A stretch of 43,375 bases of DNA from positions 1 through 43,375 of the forward strand of contig MPUH01000604.1 in the NCBI GenBank assembly GCA_001970955.1. The letters run 5' to 3'. The position numbers and the translations under genes are program-made. Shown here piece after piece: positions 1 to 10,300 of this stretch. Under the pieces are notes generated by a model, which did no database searches, was not told where the DNA came from, and was given only the letters and a program-made list of their open reading frames with translations. Numbering within the stretch: the stretch's first letter is position 1; each line of letters opens with the position of its first letter. Origin of the DNA: Stentor coeruleus (Eukaryota > Ciliophora > Heterotrichea > Heterotrichida > Stentoridae).

Positions 1-66
1 GAATTTAAATAACTAAATTTTTGATTTCATGTTGAATTTAAATAACTAAATTTTTGATTTCATGTT
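1..66. repeat. 33-bp direct tandem duplication
   Basis: Positions 1-33 and 34-66 are identical 33-bp units placed head to tail at the window edge. They lie in AT-rich non-coding DNA. The same kind of exact two-copy duplication occurs elsewhere in the window, where it is likely an assembly artefact, so this may be one too. Confidence 0.8.
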
Positions 67-593
67 TGCTATTGGAAAGTGCTTTTTGATGTATTTTTTT
101 TTTGAAGAATTTAATCTCAAGGTAAAAAATAATCTTTTATCAATATTTAAATCATGATTTCATTATAACATCGATTATTTATCCATAATACTCTAAATAT
201 AATATTATCAAAAATTACTACTAAACCGACCTGCTTTAATATTTAAATCAAATTACCCAACAACAATACTAAAATCCGAGCACAATCAAATGATTGCAAC
301 AAGACAAAAACCTAAAAATTACTCAGCCTAATCAATTAAAAAAGAATACCCAATAAGCTTCCCAAATCTAATACTTACATCAAAAAAAATGACTTCTATC
401 AATACCTAAATCAAAAATCTCAAAAAAAAACTCAAAAATTTTATCAACACAAACATCACCCTTTACAAAAATTATTTCATCCAACAACTCCCATATAAAA
501 ATCCTACCTTTTATCTCTAATAATCTCTGCCTCATATTAAAAGCCCTAAATAAAACTCTTTGACCTATACCTAAATCAGTATAAAAATTAAAT
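67..593. other. 5' flank of the first gene, no gene seen
   Basis: AT-rich DNA. From about 220 to 590 it is C-rich and G-poor on the + strand, the composition seen upstream of + strand genes throughout the window. A minus-strand ORF of 73 codons here is not supported by any domain or coding-like composition. Confidence 0.5.
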
Positions 594-1151
594 ATGGACA
601 AGCAAAACCATAAAATAGCATATGATACCTACAGACCAAAATCAAGAGATAGTGCTCTAGCTTTTTTGCTTGGAATATGTACGAAAAAACCATCATCGCA
701 TCAGAAAAAATACCCAAACTCCCGAACTTCTTCTCGGTTTTCTGTGACTGTAAAGTCTAAAACAAATAAACATAATCAGCGTAAATTCAACTATTTCAAT
801 CCTAAACTCGCATATCAGCAACTAAAAATTTCTCAAAGTCCTTATAGAATACACACAATGCGAAACTCTTTATCTGATTTACCAGTGTCTAAAAGTGAGA
901 AGGATGAAAATGGGAATAAATTTAATAACTTTTTGGTTATATCGACAAAACAGTTAAGTGGACATAATACAAAAGCTAAAACTAGAAGCCAACAAGTACT
1001 TTGTATGGAGGATACTAGTAAAACACGTGATACAAATTGTTATAAAAGAAATACACCAAAGCGAAGTCAGAGTGTTTTTAAAGAAGTTGAGGCTAAACAG
1101 ATAAAAAATAAAGTTGATGAATTGAATAATACGGATATTGTTGGGTGGTAG
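594..1151 (+). CDS. hypothetical basic protein, 185 aa
   Basis: The ORF begins at the ATG at 594 and ends with TAG. The product is rich in Lys, Arg, Ser, Asn and Gln, has no membrane segment or signal peptide and no recognisable catalytic motif. Residues about 35-85 are strongly basic (many K, R, S and aromatic residues), and the C-terminus is Lys/Glu-mixed. It looks intrinsically disordered and could be a nuclear or cytoskeleton-associated protein, but that is only a guess. Support for coding is the length without stops in AT-rich DNA and the flanks, which are C-rich upstream and G-rich downstream as for other + genes here. It is convergent with the next gene. Confidence 0.6.
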   Translation: MDKQNHKIAYDTYRPKSRDSALAFLLGICTKKPSSHQKKYPNSRTSSRFSVTVKSKTNKHNQRKFNYFNPKLAYQQLKISQSPYRIHTMRNSLSDLPVSKSEKDENGNKFNNFLVISTKQLSGHNTKAKTRSQQVLCMEDTSKTRDTNCYKRNTPKRSQSVFKEVEAKQIKNKVDELNNTDIVGW

Positions 1152-1429
1152 GAAAGGTTTAAAGATTGAGTTAATATAATTTATATAAGTTTATTGGTTT
1201 TGAATTGGCGAGGTTTTAGGATTGAGTTTTTTTGTATTTTTATTGGGCAGGATTTTTAAGTTTTTTAAGTAAATTTTATTTATAAACCATACTATCTAAA
1301 TGACATCCTGAAAAAAGCAACTTAAATGACTAATTATAATTTCTAATATACAAACTCAATAAGAATAAAAAAATTTTATAAAAATAAATCATCAACAATG
1401 AAAATCCTCATAAAACTATCACTATAGCA

Positions 1430-3697
1430 TTAAAATTTAGATTTATCACAATCTTCAGGCCTTTCAGTCAACGCATTATCAAAATCTGTAAAATTGATTT
1501 GTGGCATAAACTTATCTGGAGTTTTACTCTCAGGATGTGAAATCAGCATCTTCCTTGGGGATTTAGGCCTTAATTCTCCTTCAATATCAGCTATATTAGC
1601 AATTTTATTAGGATTTATTCCTTCTAATATAGCTTTTTTCCTAGCTTCTTCCTCTCTAGCTTTTTGCATTCTGGTGATTTGTTGCTGAACACTTTTTGAA
1701 TAAAGACCTGAAGGTTCTTCTTTAAGTTTTTTCTTAGTATTTACCTTAGGGGCGAAAGTACATTCAGCTAAACTTTTTTCTAGCTCGATTTCTAATGAAC
1801 TTTTTATATTAAAATCTTTAGTAACTTTTGATTTTTCATATAAAGTAAGTCCTCTATGTTCATTGCCTTGTCCAGTTTTTGTATCTGTTTTTTTCAATGT
1901 TTTAGGCCTAAAAGTGCATTTTTTTAACTCTTCTTCTTCTTTGTTTATTTTCGATTTTTCTGATTTTTCTTCTATTTTTTTTCTCTCTTTCATAAAAAAA
2001 TCAAGGCGTTTTTGAGACATGGGCCTTCCAATTTCTTCACGTTTTTTCTTCCCGAGTGTTTCTGAATCATTGTTTAATTGTGGTTTAAATGAAAACTCTT
2101 CAACTTGAGTATCTTTTACAGGCTGGTGTTGAGCTTTTCTTGTGTCTTTCATATTCATAAAAAACTTTCCCAGTTTTAATTCATCTTCTAATGAAAAACT
2201 TTGAAGTATTGTATAGAAATTATAGAACTCTGTATCTTCTTTGTTATAATCTTGGAATAATTGTGATGGATAAAAACTTAAAACCGAAAGTAAAGCACTT
2301 ACAAGTCTATCTTTATCGATTTTCTCATGATTTTTAATAAACTTCCAGAACTTAACCGCAATATTTCCTTCATTTTCTTGTCTAACTTCTTCAGTTTCTC
2401 CTATTATAAAACTCATATCTTTAAGTATGCCAATTATATCATTAAACTCAAAACTCTCAGGTATTTCTTTTTTTTTCAACAAATTCTCTTTAAATTCTTT
2501 CATAAATTTCCTTGCTAACATTCTTTGTGATGTTAAACCAGCTATAATATCTGTGTTTTCTTCTTCAGGTATATGATAAATTGATGCTCTTCTTTGTGCA
2601 TCTTCCCATAAATGATTGTCAATTTCTTCAATTTTTTTCGTTTTAGGTTTTTTATCTTGATCTTTTATTTCAGTTATATCTGGTCTAGTTTTATTAACTA
2701 TTTTAGTTAGTTTTTCATAAGGTTTATTGTTTTTTTTTAACTTTTCTTTAGATTCATCAAAAGATTTTAGGTTAATTTTTATATCTTCGATTGATTTGTG
2801 CTTTTTAAAAGATGGTATTGGGCTTGATGATTTTTTTATAGGAGAAGGGGCAATTTTATTTTTGTTTGGAATTATCATAGGAGATGCTCGGGGGTTTTCA
2901 GCAAGTAAAGCATCGATTTCTGAACAAATGCTTTGGTTTTTTAATGATTTTATAGCTTTTTGTGCACTTTTTTCGATATCTGAGGAGTTTTCTTCAATAT
3001 TTTGTGAGTGTTTTGTGTTTTGTGGATCTAAAGTTATATCGATGCTTTGATGTTTCATTCTTTGTGCCTGTTTTCTGGGTGAAATCCATTTCTCTTCGTT
3101 TTTTTGTGTTACAAAACTGCGTATTGGACTTTTGCTAGGAGCTTTTTTACTAGCAAACGGGCTTTTTTCCTGGTTTTTCCTTTCAACATCAGCAATTCTC
3201 CTTGTAGGAACAGGGTTTTTTGCATTTTCTTTTATTTCTCCCAAAGCTTGTTCTTTATTTTCTTCATTTTTTTCCTTAACCAAAATCTGATATTGTATTT
3301 CCTCCTTAACTTTATCCTCCTCAACTCTACCTTTTACTTCAAAACTCCCCCCTTCCTTACTTTTTCCCATGTTTTTTTCTAATTTTATCTGTAGTTTCTC
3401 TTCAAATTTATCCTTTTCATACTTTATCTCCTTACTCAAAACTTTATCCTCATCTTCTTCATCAATAACTATATCCGTCCAATTATTTTTCCTCTTTTTA
3501 TCTTCAACAATTTTTGTATTTTCCTCACATATTTCAGGTATTCCGCCGATAGGATAATTTCTTCCAACTTCCTCAAGTAAAGACTCAATTTCTTTATCAA
3601 GGTCTTGAAGTAATGATTGAGAGTTTTTCCTGTTTTTTATTGGAGATGGGGTTTTAACTCTAACAGGCATGGATTTTTTCGAATAATTTTTTGACAT
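1430..3697 (-). CDS. large charged protein with CTFxPK motifs, 755 aa
   Basis: A long intact ORF on the minus strand. The N-terminal half (residues 1-380) is low-complexity and very rich in Lys, Glu and Ser, probably disordered. Residues about 385-540 contain a helical globular part (from DIIAGLTSQRMLARKFMKEF through LSFYPSQLFQDYNKEDTEFY) that resembles the helical calcium-binding-like regions of ciliate proteins, though I see no canonical EF-hand loop. The C-terminal third has the recurring motif C-T/A-F-x-P-K (KKCTFRPKT and AECTFAPKV) together with short LYEKS/LYSKS elements (LTLYEKSKV, GLYSKSV), an arrangement common in ciliate and flagellate proteins of unknown function, many of them cytoskeletal or ciliary. 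No TM segments. The start is the first Met of the frame (MSKNYSKKSMP). Function unknown. Confidence 0.85.
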   Translation of the reverse strand: MSKNYSKKSMPVRVKTPSPIKNRKNSQSLLQDLDKEIESLLEEVGRNYPIGGIPEICEENTKIVEDKKRKNNWTDIVIDEEDEDKVLSKEIKYEKDKFEEKLQIKLEKNMGKSKEGGSFEVKGRVEEDKVKEEIQYQILVKEKNEENKEQALGEIKENAKNPVPTRRIADVERKNQEKSPFASKKAPSKSPIRSFVTQKNEEKWISPRKQAQRMKHQSIDITLDPQNTKHSQNIEENSSDIEKSAQKAIKSLKNQSICSEIDALLAENPRASPMIIPNKNKIAPSPIKKSSSPIPSFKKHKSIEDIKINLKSFDESKEKLKKNNKPYEKLTKIVNKTRPDITEIKDQDKKPKTKKIEEIDNHLWEDAQRRASIYHIPEEENTDIIAGLTSQRMLARKFMKEFKENLLKKKEIPESFEFNDIIGILKDMSFIIGETEEVRQENEGNIAVKFWKFIKNHEKIDKDRLVSALLSVLSFYPSQLFQDYNKEDTEFYNFYTILQSFSLEDELKLGKFFMNMKDTRKAQHQPVKDTQVEEFSFKPQLNNDSETLGKKKREEIGRPMSQKRLDFFMKERKKIEEKSEKSKINKEEEELKKCTFRPKTLKKTDTKTGQGNEHRGLTLYEKSKVTKDFNIKSSLEIELEKSLAECTFAPKVNTKKKLKEEPSGLYSKSVQQQITRMQKAREEEARKKAILEGINPNKIANIADIEGELRPKSPRKMLISHPESKTPDKFMPQINFTDFDNALTERPEDCDKSKF

Positions 3698-4336
3698 TTA
3701 TATGAATAAATCATGATGTAGTAAATAAAATTATCTAGACTGAGTATAATTCTAGGACTTAAAGTCTACTTTTTATCAAACTGGAAATTAATTTATAGGA
3801 AACAAAAATTATTTGGCTTGGGTTTATATATTGATGAGGCAATTGAGAAATTGATATCAGTTCTTTTATATGTGAGAATAAACTGAAGTGAGTTCTTTTA
3901 TAATCATTACTCTGATTAGTATGTAAATAGTCGTATTTAGTCGCTTTTCTATGAAGAAACACTTTTTTTAACTAGTTTGCTAATTAAAAAAACCTATTTT
4001 TTATGTTATTTTAAATAAACCATTTATCAACAACTGTAAATTCGATTAAAAAAACTTTTCAAACACAATTAAACAGACTACAAGCCAGAAAAATTCAAAG
4101 AGAAAAACCTAAGTCTCAAATTAAGCATCTTTCAACTTATTCTTNGGTTTGATAATTAAAAAAACTTTTCAAACACAATTAAACAGACTGCAAGCCAGAA
4201 AAATTCAAAGAGAAAAACCTAAGTCTCAAATTAAGCATCTTTCAACTTATTCTTAATATTATTAGAGTTTATGTTTATCTAAAATATACACATTTTAAAT
4301 AATCTATTTTAACACCAAACATTTGTTTAATTATGA
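3698..4336. other. intergenic, contains an N-flanked duplication
   Basis: Non-coding DNA between two minus-strand genes. About a third of it is the duplicated segment around the N at 4145. A 67-codon ORF on the minus strand (3759-3962) shows no domain and is not called. Confidence 0.6.
4045..4254. repeat. 100-bp duplication around a single N (likely assembly artefact)
   Basis: The 100-bp segment 4045-4144 recurs at 4155-4254 with one A/G difference. The copies are separated by the N at 4145 and nine bases. This fits two overlapping contig ends (perhaps two alleles) joined without merging. Confidence 0.85.
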
Positions 4337-7300
4337 CTAATCTATGACAGGGACAAGAGCATTTATGTCTGGACAGTTAAGGAAATATGTGCGTTTTGTC
4401 ACCCCAATAACCGAAACTTCAAGTTTATCACTTTCTTCATATATAAAACCTGATTGTATGCGGCTTTCAAGCATTTCTTTTGTATCTGAGCTGATTTTTA
4501 TATACCCAGGTTTGCCATTACTTTCCATTTTGTTAGCAATAAGAACATCTGGGCCCCAAATATCATATCTAACAATACTTGTCCCAATTACCCCAGCTAT
4601 AACATTACCCGTATGAACCCCAATACGCATATTAAGATTCGATGAATGTTTTATATTCTCTTCTTTAATCACATCAATCATCCTATGAGCCATTTTTATA
4701 ACATTCAAACATTCTTGAGATGGATTTCTAGTCTTTTTTCCTGTATCTCCCATAACAACATAACAATCTCCTATTGTATGAACTTTATAAACATCATACT
4801 CTACAGATAATTTATCAAAACGTGTAAAAAGATTTGAAAGCATTTCAACAATTTGATTTGGGGATTTATGAGAACTCCAATCTGTAAACCCAACAATATC
4901 AGCAAAAATAAGTGTTACTGCACTAAGCCTATCAGTAAAAGCTTGGTCTTTTTCTAAATGATCTAAAACATGTGGAGGCATCATTTGGACAAGTAAAGCG
5001 ACATTATCTCTGATTTCTTTTTCAGCTAGCCAAGTAAGATTGAAATTAATTCTATCATGTTTTTCTTGTGAATATATAGCTTTGAGGTTTATAATAGAAA
5101 ATCCTGCAGCTAAAAATGCATTAGTTAAATGTAAACTAACGTCATTACTTTTAAAAGCTAAGATGATCCAAGGGATAAATAATAGGGTATTGGCTAAAAA
5201 TATTATAAATATCGACCCTTCGCTTGTATGGCATAAAAGGAGGATTATATACATAATTTCTAAACCTATAAAATCAGATGGGATACTTGAACCATATGGG
5301 ATATAAAGCATTATTTCTATCATCATAATACACAAACATGGGAACATAAGTATTGGGTATATAATTTTCCTATTATATTTTTTATCTAAACCTTTTCTTT
5401 CATTAGACGCATAAGGATCATTCATTATTGTTTCCCCACGATCAAAATTTACTTCTGGGATTATCTTATTGGCTATATGCTTAAAAAAATACACAATTAT
5501 CAGTAAATAAAAGACAATTATGCTTTTTCCTATTATTATCCCATTATTGTCAAAACTTTCTGTGATAAAATATTGAAGAATTGCTATAATCAGTAATAAT
5601 GAAAATGTGATTGTTGCGATTATAAGAGAGAAAAAAACTGAAGCAAAAGTTCCTTCAAGGCGTTTGAGTTGAAATTCTTTTTCCCTTTTAGAAACTGAGA
5701 ATTTAGGGAATATTGAAGGTTGATAGTCAATTGCATCTTTGTCTGATTTTTTGAGGATGTTTGATTTCCATGTACGGGAACTACGAGAATTGTCACGACG
5801 CATTGCTGGAGTTTCATTTGGGATTTCATCAGCAAAAGAACGTTCGTTAGCTGAACCGGTTGAGTACATTAAAGTTGATGGGCCTTGTAAGGTTGTCCCT
5901 AAACCTCCAGCAATGTCAGAATTGTCTGGTTTAGATTCAGTGATTAAATAAACTTGTATATCTCCTTTACCTTTTGCAAACACCATTTTGGGAATAAACA
6001 TGAACTCTTCGTTATCTTTAAGCAAAGTATATGTCGATACTGAGATTTGGATTTTATTCGGCTGATCTAATGTTGAACACATACGACTAGCTGTATTCAC
6101 CGTATCACCAACTAAAGAAAACTGTGGTTTATGATACCCAACAACACCTGCTGAAACTTGCCCACTATTAATCCCTATTTTCACTTGTAAATTATTCCCA
6201 TTTTTTAACTGTATATTGTTAACCTCTTCAATAATAGCAAAAGCAAATTCAACAACTCTTCTTGCATGTGACTCTTTTCTCAAATGCATCGGCATTTCTT
6301 TATCACTATCTTTAAGCCCAGCACAAGCCATATAAGTTTTCCCAACAGTTTCAATTTTTGTCACCCCAGTCAATTCACATAAGCTATCAAAATTACTAAA
6401 AAGCTTATCTAAAAAACATGTAAGTTCTTCAGGTCTATAATCTTTACATATTTTATCAAAGTCGCAAATATCACAAAATAATACTGAGACATCACCTTGA
6501 TTTTCAGAAATATATCTAACTCCATCTTTAACCCTGTTTTTTACGAATTGTGGAAGCATTATGCTTAATATTGAATGAGTTTTATCTATACCTGCTCGAG
6601 CTTTATTCATTAAGATATGCTCAGTTCTTCTTGCTGATTCACAGTAGTAACCTTTTATAGATGAGGTTATGGCTATGGATGTTAAGACGATAAAAGAGTT
6701 TATTATGAGTAAGGTTGCGTTTGAACTTGAAAACCTTTCACTGTATTCTATTGATAAACTGATTAAGAAAAGAATGAGGTTAAGGAGGTTTAGAAGACAT
6801 ATTGCTACCCAATGCACGGTTAAGACCATAAAAGTTACTGATGGGACTAAGGCAGTTGCGAGAAAACTTGTACTTTTGAAACTGGCTTCGAGTCCGAATT
6901 TAACGAGAAGGGCTATTAGTAACACCCCACAAGTGTAGAATCTATAGTTTTTTTGATAGGTTGAGGTCCAAAGCATATAAACTATTATTGTACAACTGGC
7001 AAGCATTGCTATACGTGCTAAGGTATAACTAAGGGTCACAACTCGAAAAGTTACTCCAAATATTGTCCATATAAGTAATAGTATCCATAACAAAATAAAA
7101 GTGAACTTAAACATCATAATATTGTCTTCTAAAAAAGAAAGGGCATATTTTTTTTCTATATACGAAAATGTAAACTGTAGGGTTTTTTTATTTAAAGAAA
7201 ACTTTTGCGTCTGAAGTTTATTTTTCCACTTGTCAGATTGCCTATAAAGACTAAGCAGTGAGCTGCTATAATACGTTATTTTTGAGGTTACTTGAGCTAA

Positions 7301-10300
7301 AAGATTATGCCCTGATTTTAGTTTTTCTATAACTTTCGGCCTGAAAAGTTCAATATAATTATAATAAAAGTATACTGGAATTACACAAGCCACAGATGAA
7401 AAGCAAATAGAAAAAAATGAAAAAGGGGAATCTGCAATCATTAAACCGACACCAAACAACTCAGTATCAGGGAAATCAGTTCTTGATTCAATACTAATAA
7501 ATATCACCAAGGAAACAATAGAAAAAAATATAGAAAAATAATACAAAATAGTAAAACAATAAGTTTCCATATATATCTGTAAAAGTACCACAACAATAAG
7601 TGTTATATAAATTGAAGTTCCAAGTTCTATATAATTATCAGAAAACCCATTACGAAATGATATTCCAGGTGATGCAACATAACAAAGAATAATCATAATC
7701 ACCCCTTGAACTGAAGAAATCATAGCATAAGTCAAAAGTTTTTTCCAACTAAACATAGAATTCTGTATTCCTAATGAATATACCTGTGGCTGAAGCATGA
7801 TTTTTTTAGCAGAGACATCTTCATCAAAAATCCCAATAACAATAATAGGTAGTGTTGTGAAGAAAATATTATACCCAACAAGTAAAGAAGCATTAAAAAT
7901 GCTTGTCCCTGAGTATGAGCATAGGAAAGTAAAAGCTAAAAGGATGATTGTAAGTAAGCAGTTTTTATATAAAAACAAAAATATAGCTTTAGAAATCCTG
8001 GTATAAGTATAATGCCCATATACTAATATTAATTTGTCTATATCGCTAAAATGTGTTACTATAGCATCACAATAATTCATAGCAAGTGAATGTGTATTAT
8101 GATTAATACCAATACCAACATCAGCTAATTGTAACATGTTTATATCCCCTTCACCACTACCAACAGCAGCGACAACAGGTTTAAAACTGAAGTTTTCTTT
8201 TAAAAGTTTAACAATATTACCTTTATCTCTAGGCATGAGGTCTGTAAAACAAACAGATTTCGCACAGGCCAAAACACAAACTAAGAGCTTTCGACAGTCT
8301 TCATCATTTAATGCGATTTTTAATGAACATCTGTCTATTATAACTGAATAATCTATGCCGTTTGGGTTAAATGCTTTGCCTAACTCTTTATCTACATCAA
8401 TATCTATATGTGTCATTGATCTGAATACTAAATTGTTTGAGATTTGTGGACGATAATTTGATGTATCATCTTTTTCTTCAGTATTACCATCATATTCTTG
8501 TCGTTTTTGGTCATTATCTACTTTTATTCTTGTTCTTCTTTGATTACCTAGTGTGCCTTGACGATGGAGAAATTCTCGATCAGCTCTTCCATAAATAAAT
8601 TTTTGCACACCTTTAAGTAAAATTCTACTTACTGAAATCTCAGAACACACATCTTTTATTGCTAAAACACTACTACAAGGATCAATAATTCGAGACTCTT
8701 TAGCTATAGAAAATGTTTCAGTAAAATTATCACTTGAAGCAAGCCAAACTTTAATCCCAGCGTTTTGTAATTTTTGTATCACTTTATGAGTATCTTTTAA
8801 TAATTCTTCACAAAAAGATATAGTCCCTAAGTACTTAACATGTTTTTCCAAAGATCTGAAAATACCTTCAATTCTTCCTTCATTATTTAATAAAGACTTG
8901 CGGATTTTTTTAAACTTAGACTTGTATTCTTTGGTATCCCTAAGTGATATTTTCTTATAAGCCATAATAAAAACTTTGCAATTGTTATCTTCTAAATTTT
9001 CAGCTGCTTCTTTTATAACATTTAAATGATCTGAACCTATATTTAATAAAGGAATCATAACTTCAGGTGTACCTTTTATAAACAAAACCCCACTTCCACT
9101 TATAAGTTCCTCAAGTAACACCCTTGATTTATTTTTATTTTTACTCAAAGGACTATTAGCTACAACTTTATACGAAGCTACAGTTTGGCCATAAGTCAAA
9201 TCAAGGCGTTTTTTATGATAAATCGACAATTTAAACCCGAAATTCGCAGCTAATTCCACCATAGCAATATCTTCTTTACTTCCTAAATACTCATTATTAT
9301 GCTGATCAAGATTATTAGCCAAACACAAACATTTCATAAAATTCGTCACATGGGTATTATCAACTTCTTCCAACAAATAGTTTTTTAAATCAGTGAAATT
9401 CCCAAAAGAATTACCAACATGTCTAGGACTAGTTGAAGCTGGGGCATCAAAGTTTTCAATAATTTCCTTGAAATCATTTTCTTCATCATATTCAAACATT
9501 TTTTCCCCAATAGTACAAGATTTGACTATAATATTTTTTTCTGTTAAACTATTTGTTTTATCTGTAACCAAATAATCAATTTGTCCTAGGTTTTCGCTTA
9601 CATCGTCTGTATTGAAAATATGTGATTTTGTCTTTCTTTTAAATATAAAACTTTGTAAAAGTCGAATTATGTCAATGACCATAAAAAGGGAAATTGGGAT
9701 AATATTGTTATAAAGGAGGGTAAAAGTTATAATTGGTTCTAAAGGGTTGTAATCATCTATAGTATAATCATTTGCATAATAAAACCCAAGAACAGAACCT
9801 AAAACCAATAATGCTTGTATAATAAGAATATATAAAACCCATTTATTGACTTTTTCTTCAATCCGACTGATTTTTTTCTTATAAGGATCAGCATTTAATA
9901 ATATCCTAGAGTCAATACCACAATATACAACAAAACCTATAATCGGCCCTTCTCCTTTTAAAACTCCTCCAGAGTAAAGAATATTAGTAGAATTAAGCTC
10001 AAGAGCTGATGGGTGAAGATCAAGTTTTAAAGTTCCATAAAAACTGTTATAATCCGAATTCGGCTCAGCGACCTTAATTTTCCCTGACACCCTGGCAATC
10101 CCTGGTAATTCTCCATCAAAGGAATTGATGAGTTTTTCCAGTTTTTCTATAGTCCTTTTTTNTAAAGTTCCATAAAAACTGTTATAATCCGAATTCGGCT
10201 CAGCGACCTTAATTTTCCCTGACACCCTGGCTATCCCTGGTAATTCTCCATCAAAGGAATTGATGAGTTTTTCCAGTTTTTCTATAGTCCTTTTTTCTCT

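Noticed and set aside
1-66. Telomere-proximal repeat at the window start
   Set aside because: The unit is a 33-bp AT-rich duplication and not a C/G-rich ciliate telomere repeat.
380-601. 73-codon minus-strand ORF overlapping the first gene's start
   Set aside because: No domain, Phe/Ile-rich composition as expected from AT-rich DNA, and it lies in the C-rich 5' flank of the + gene.
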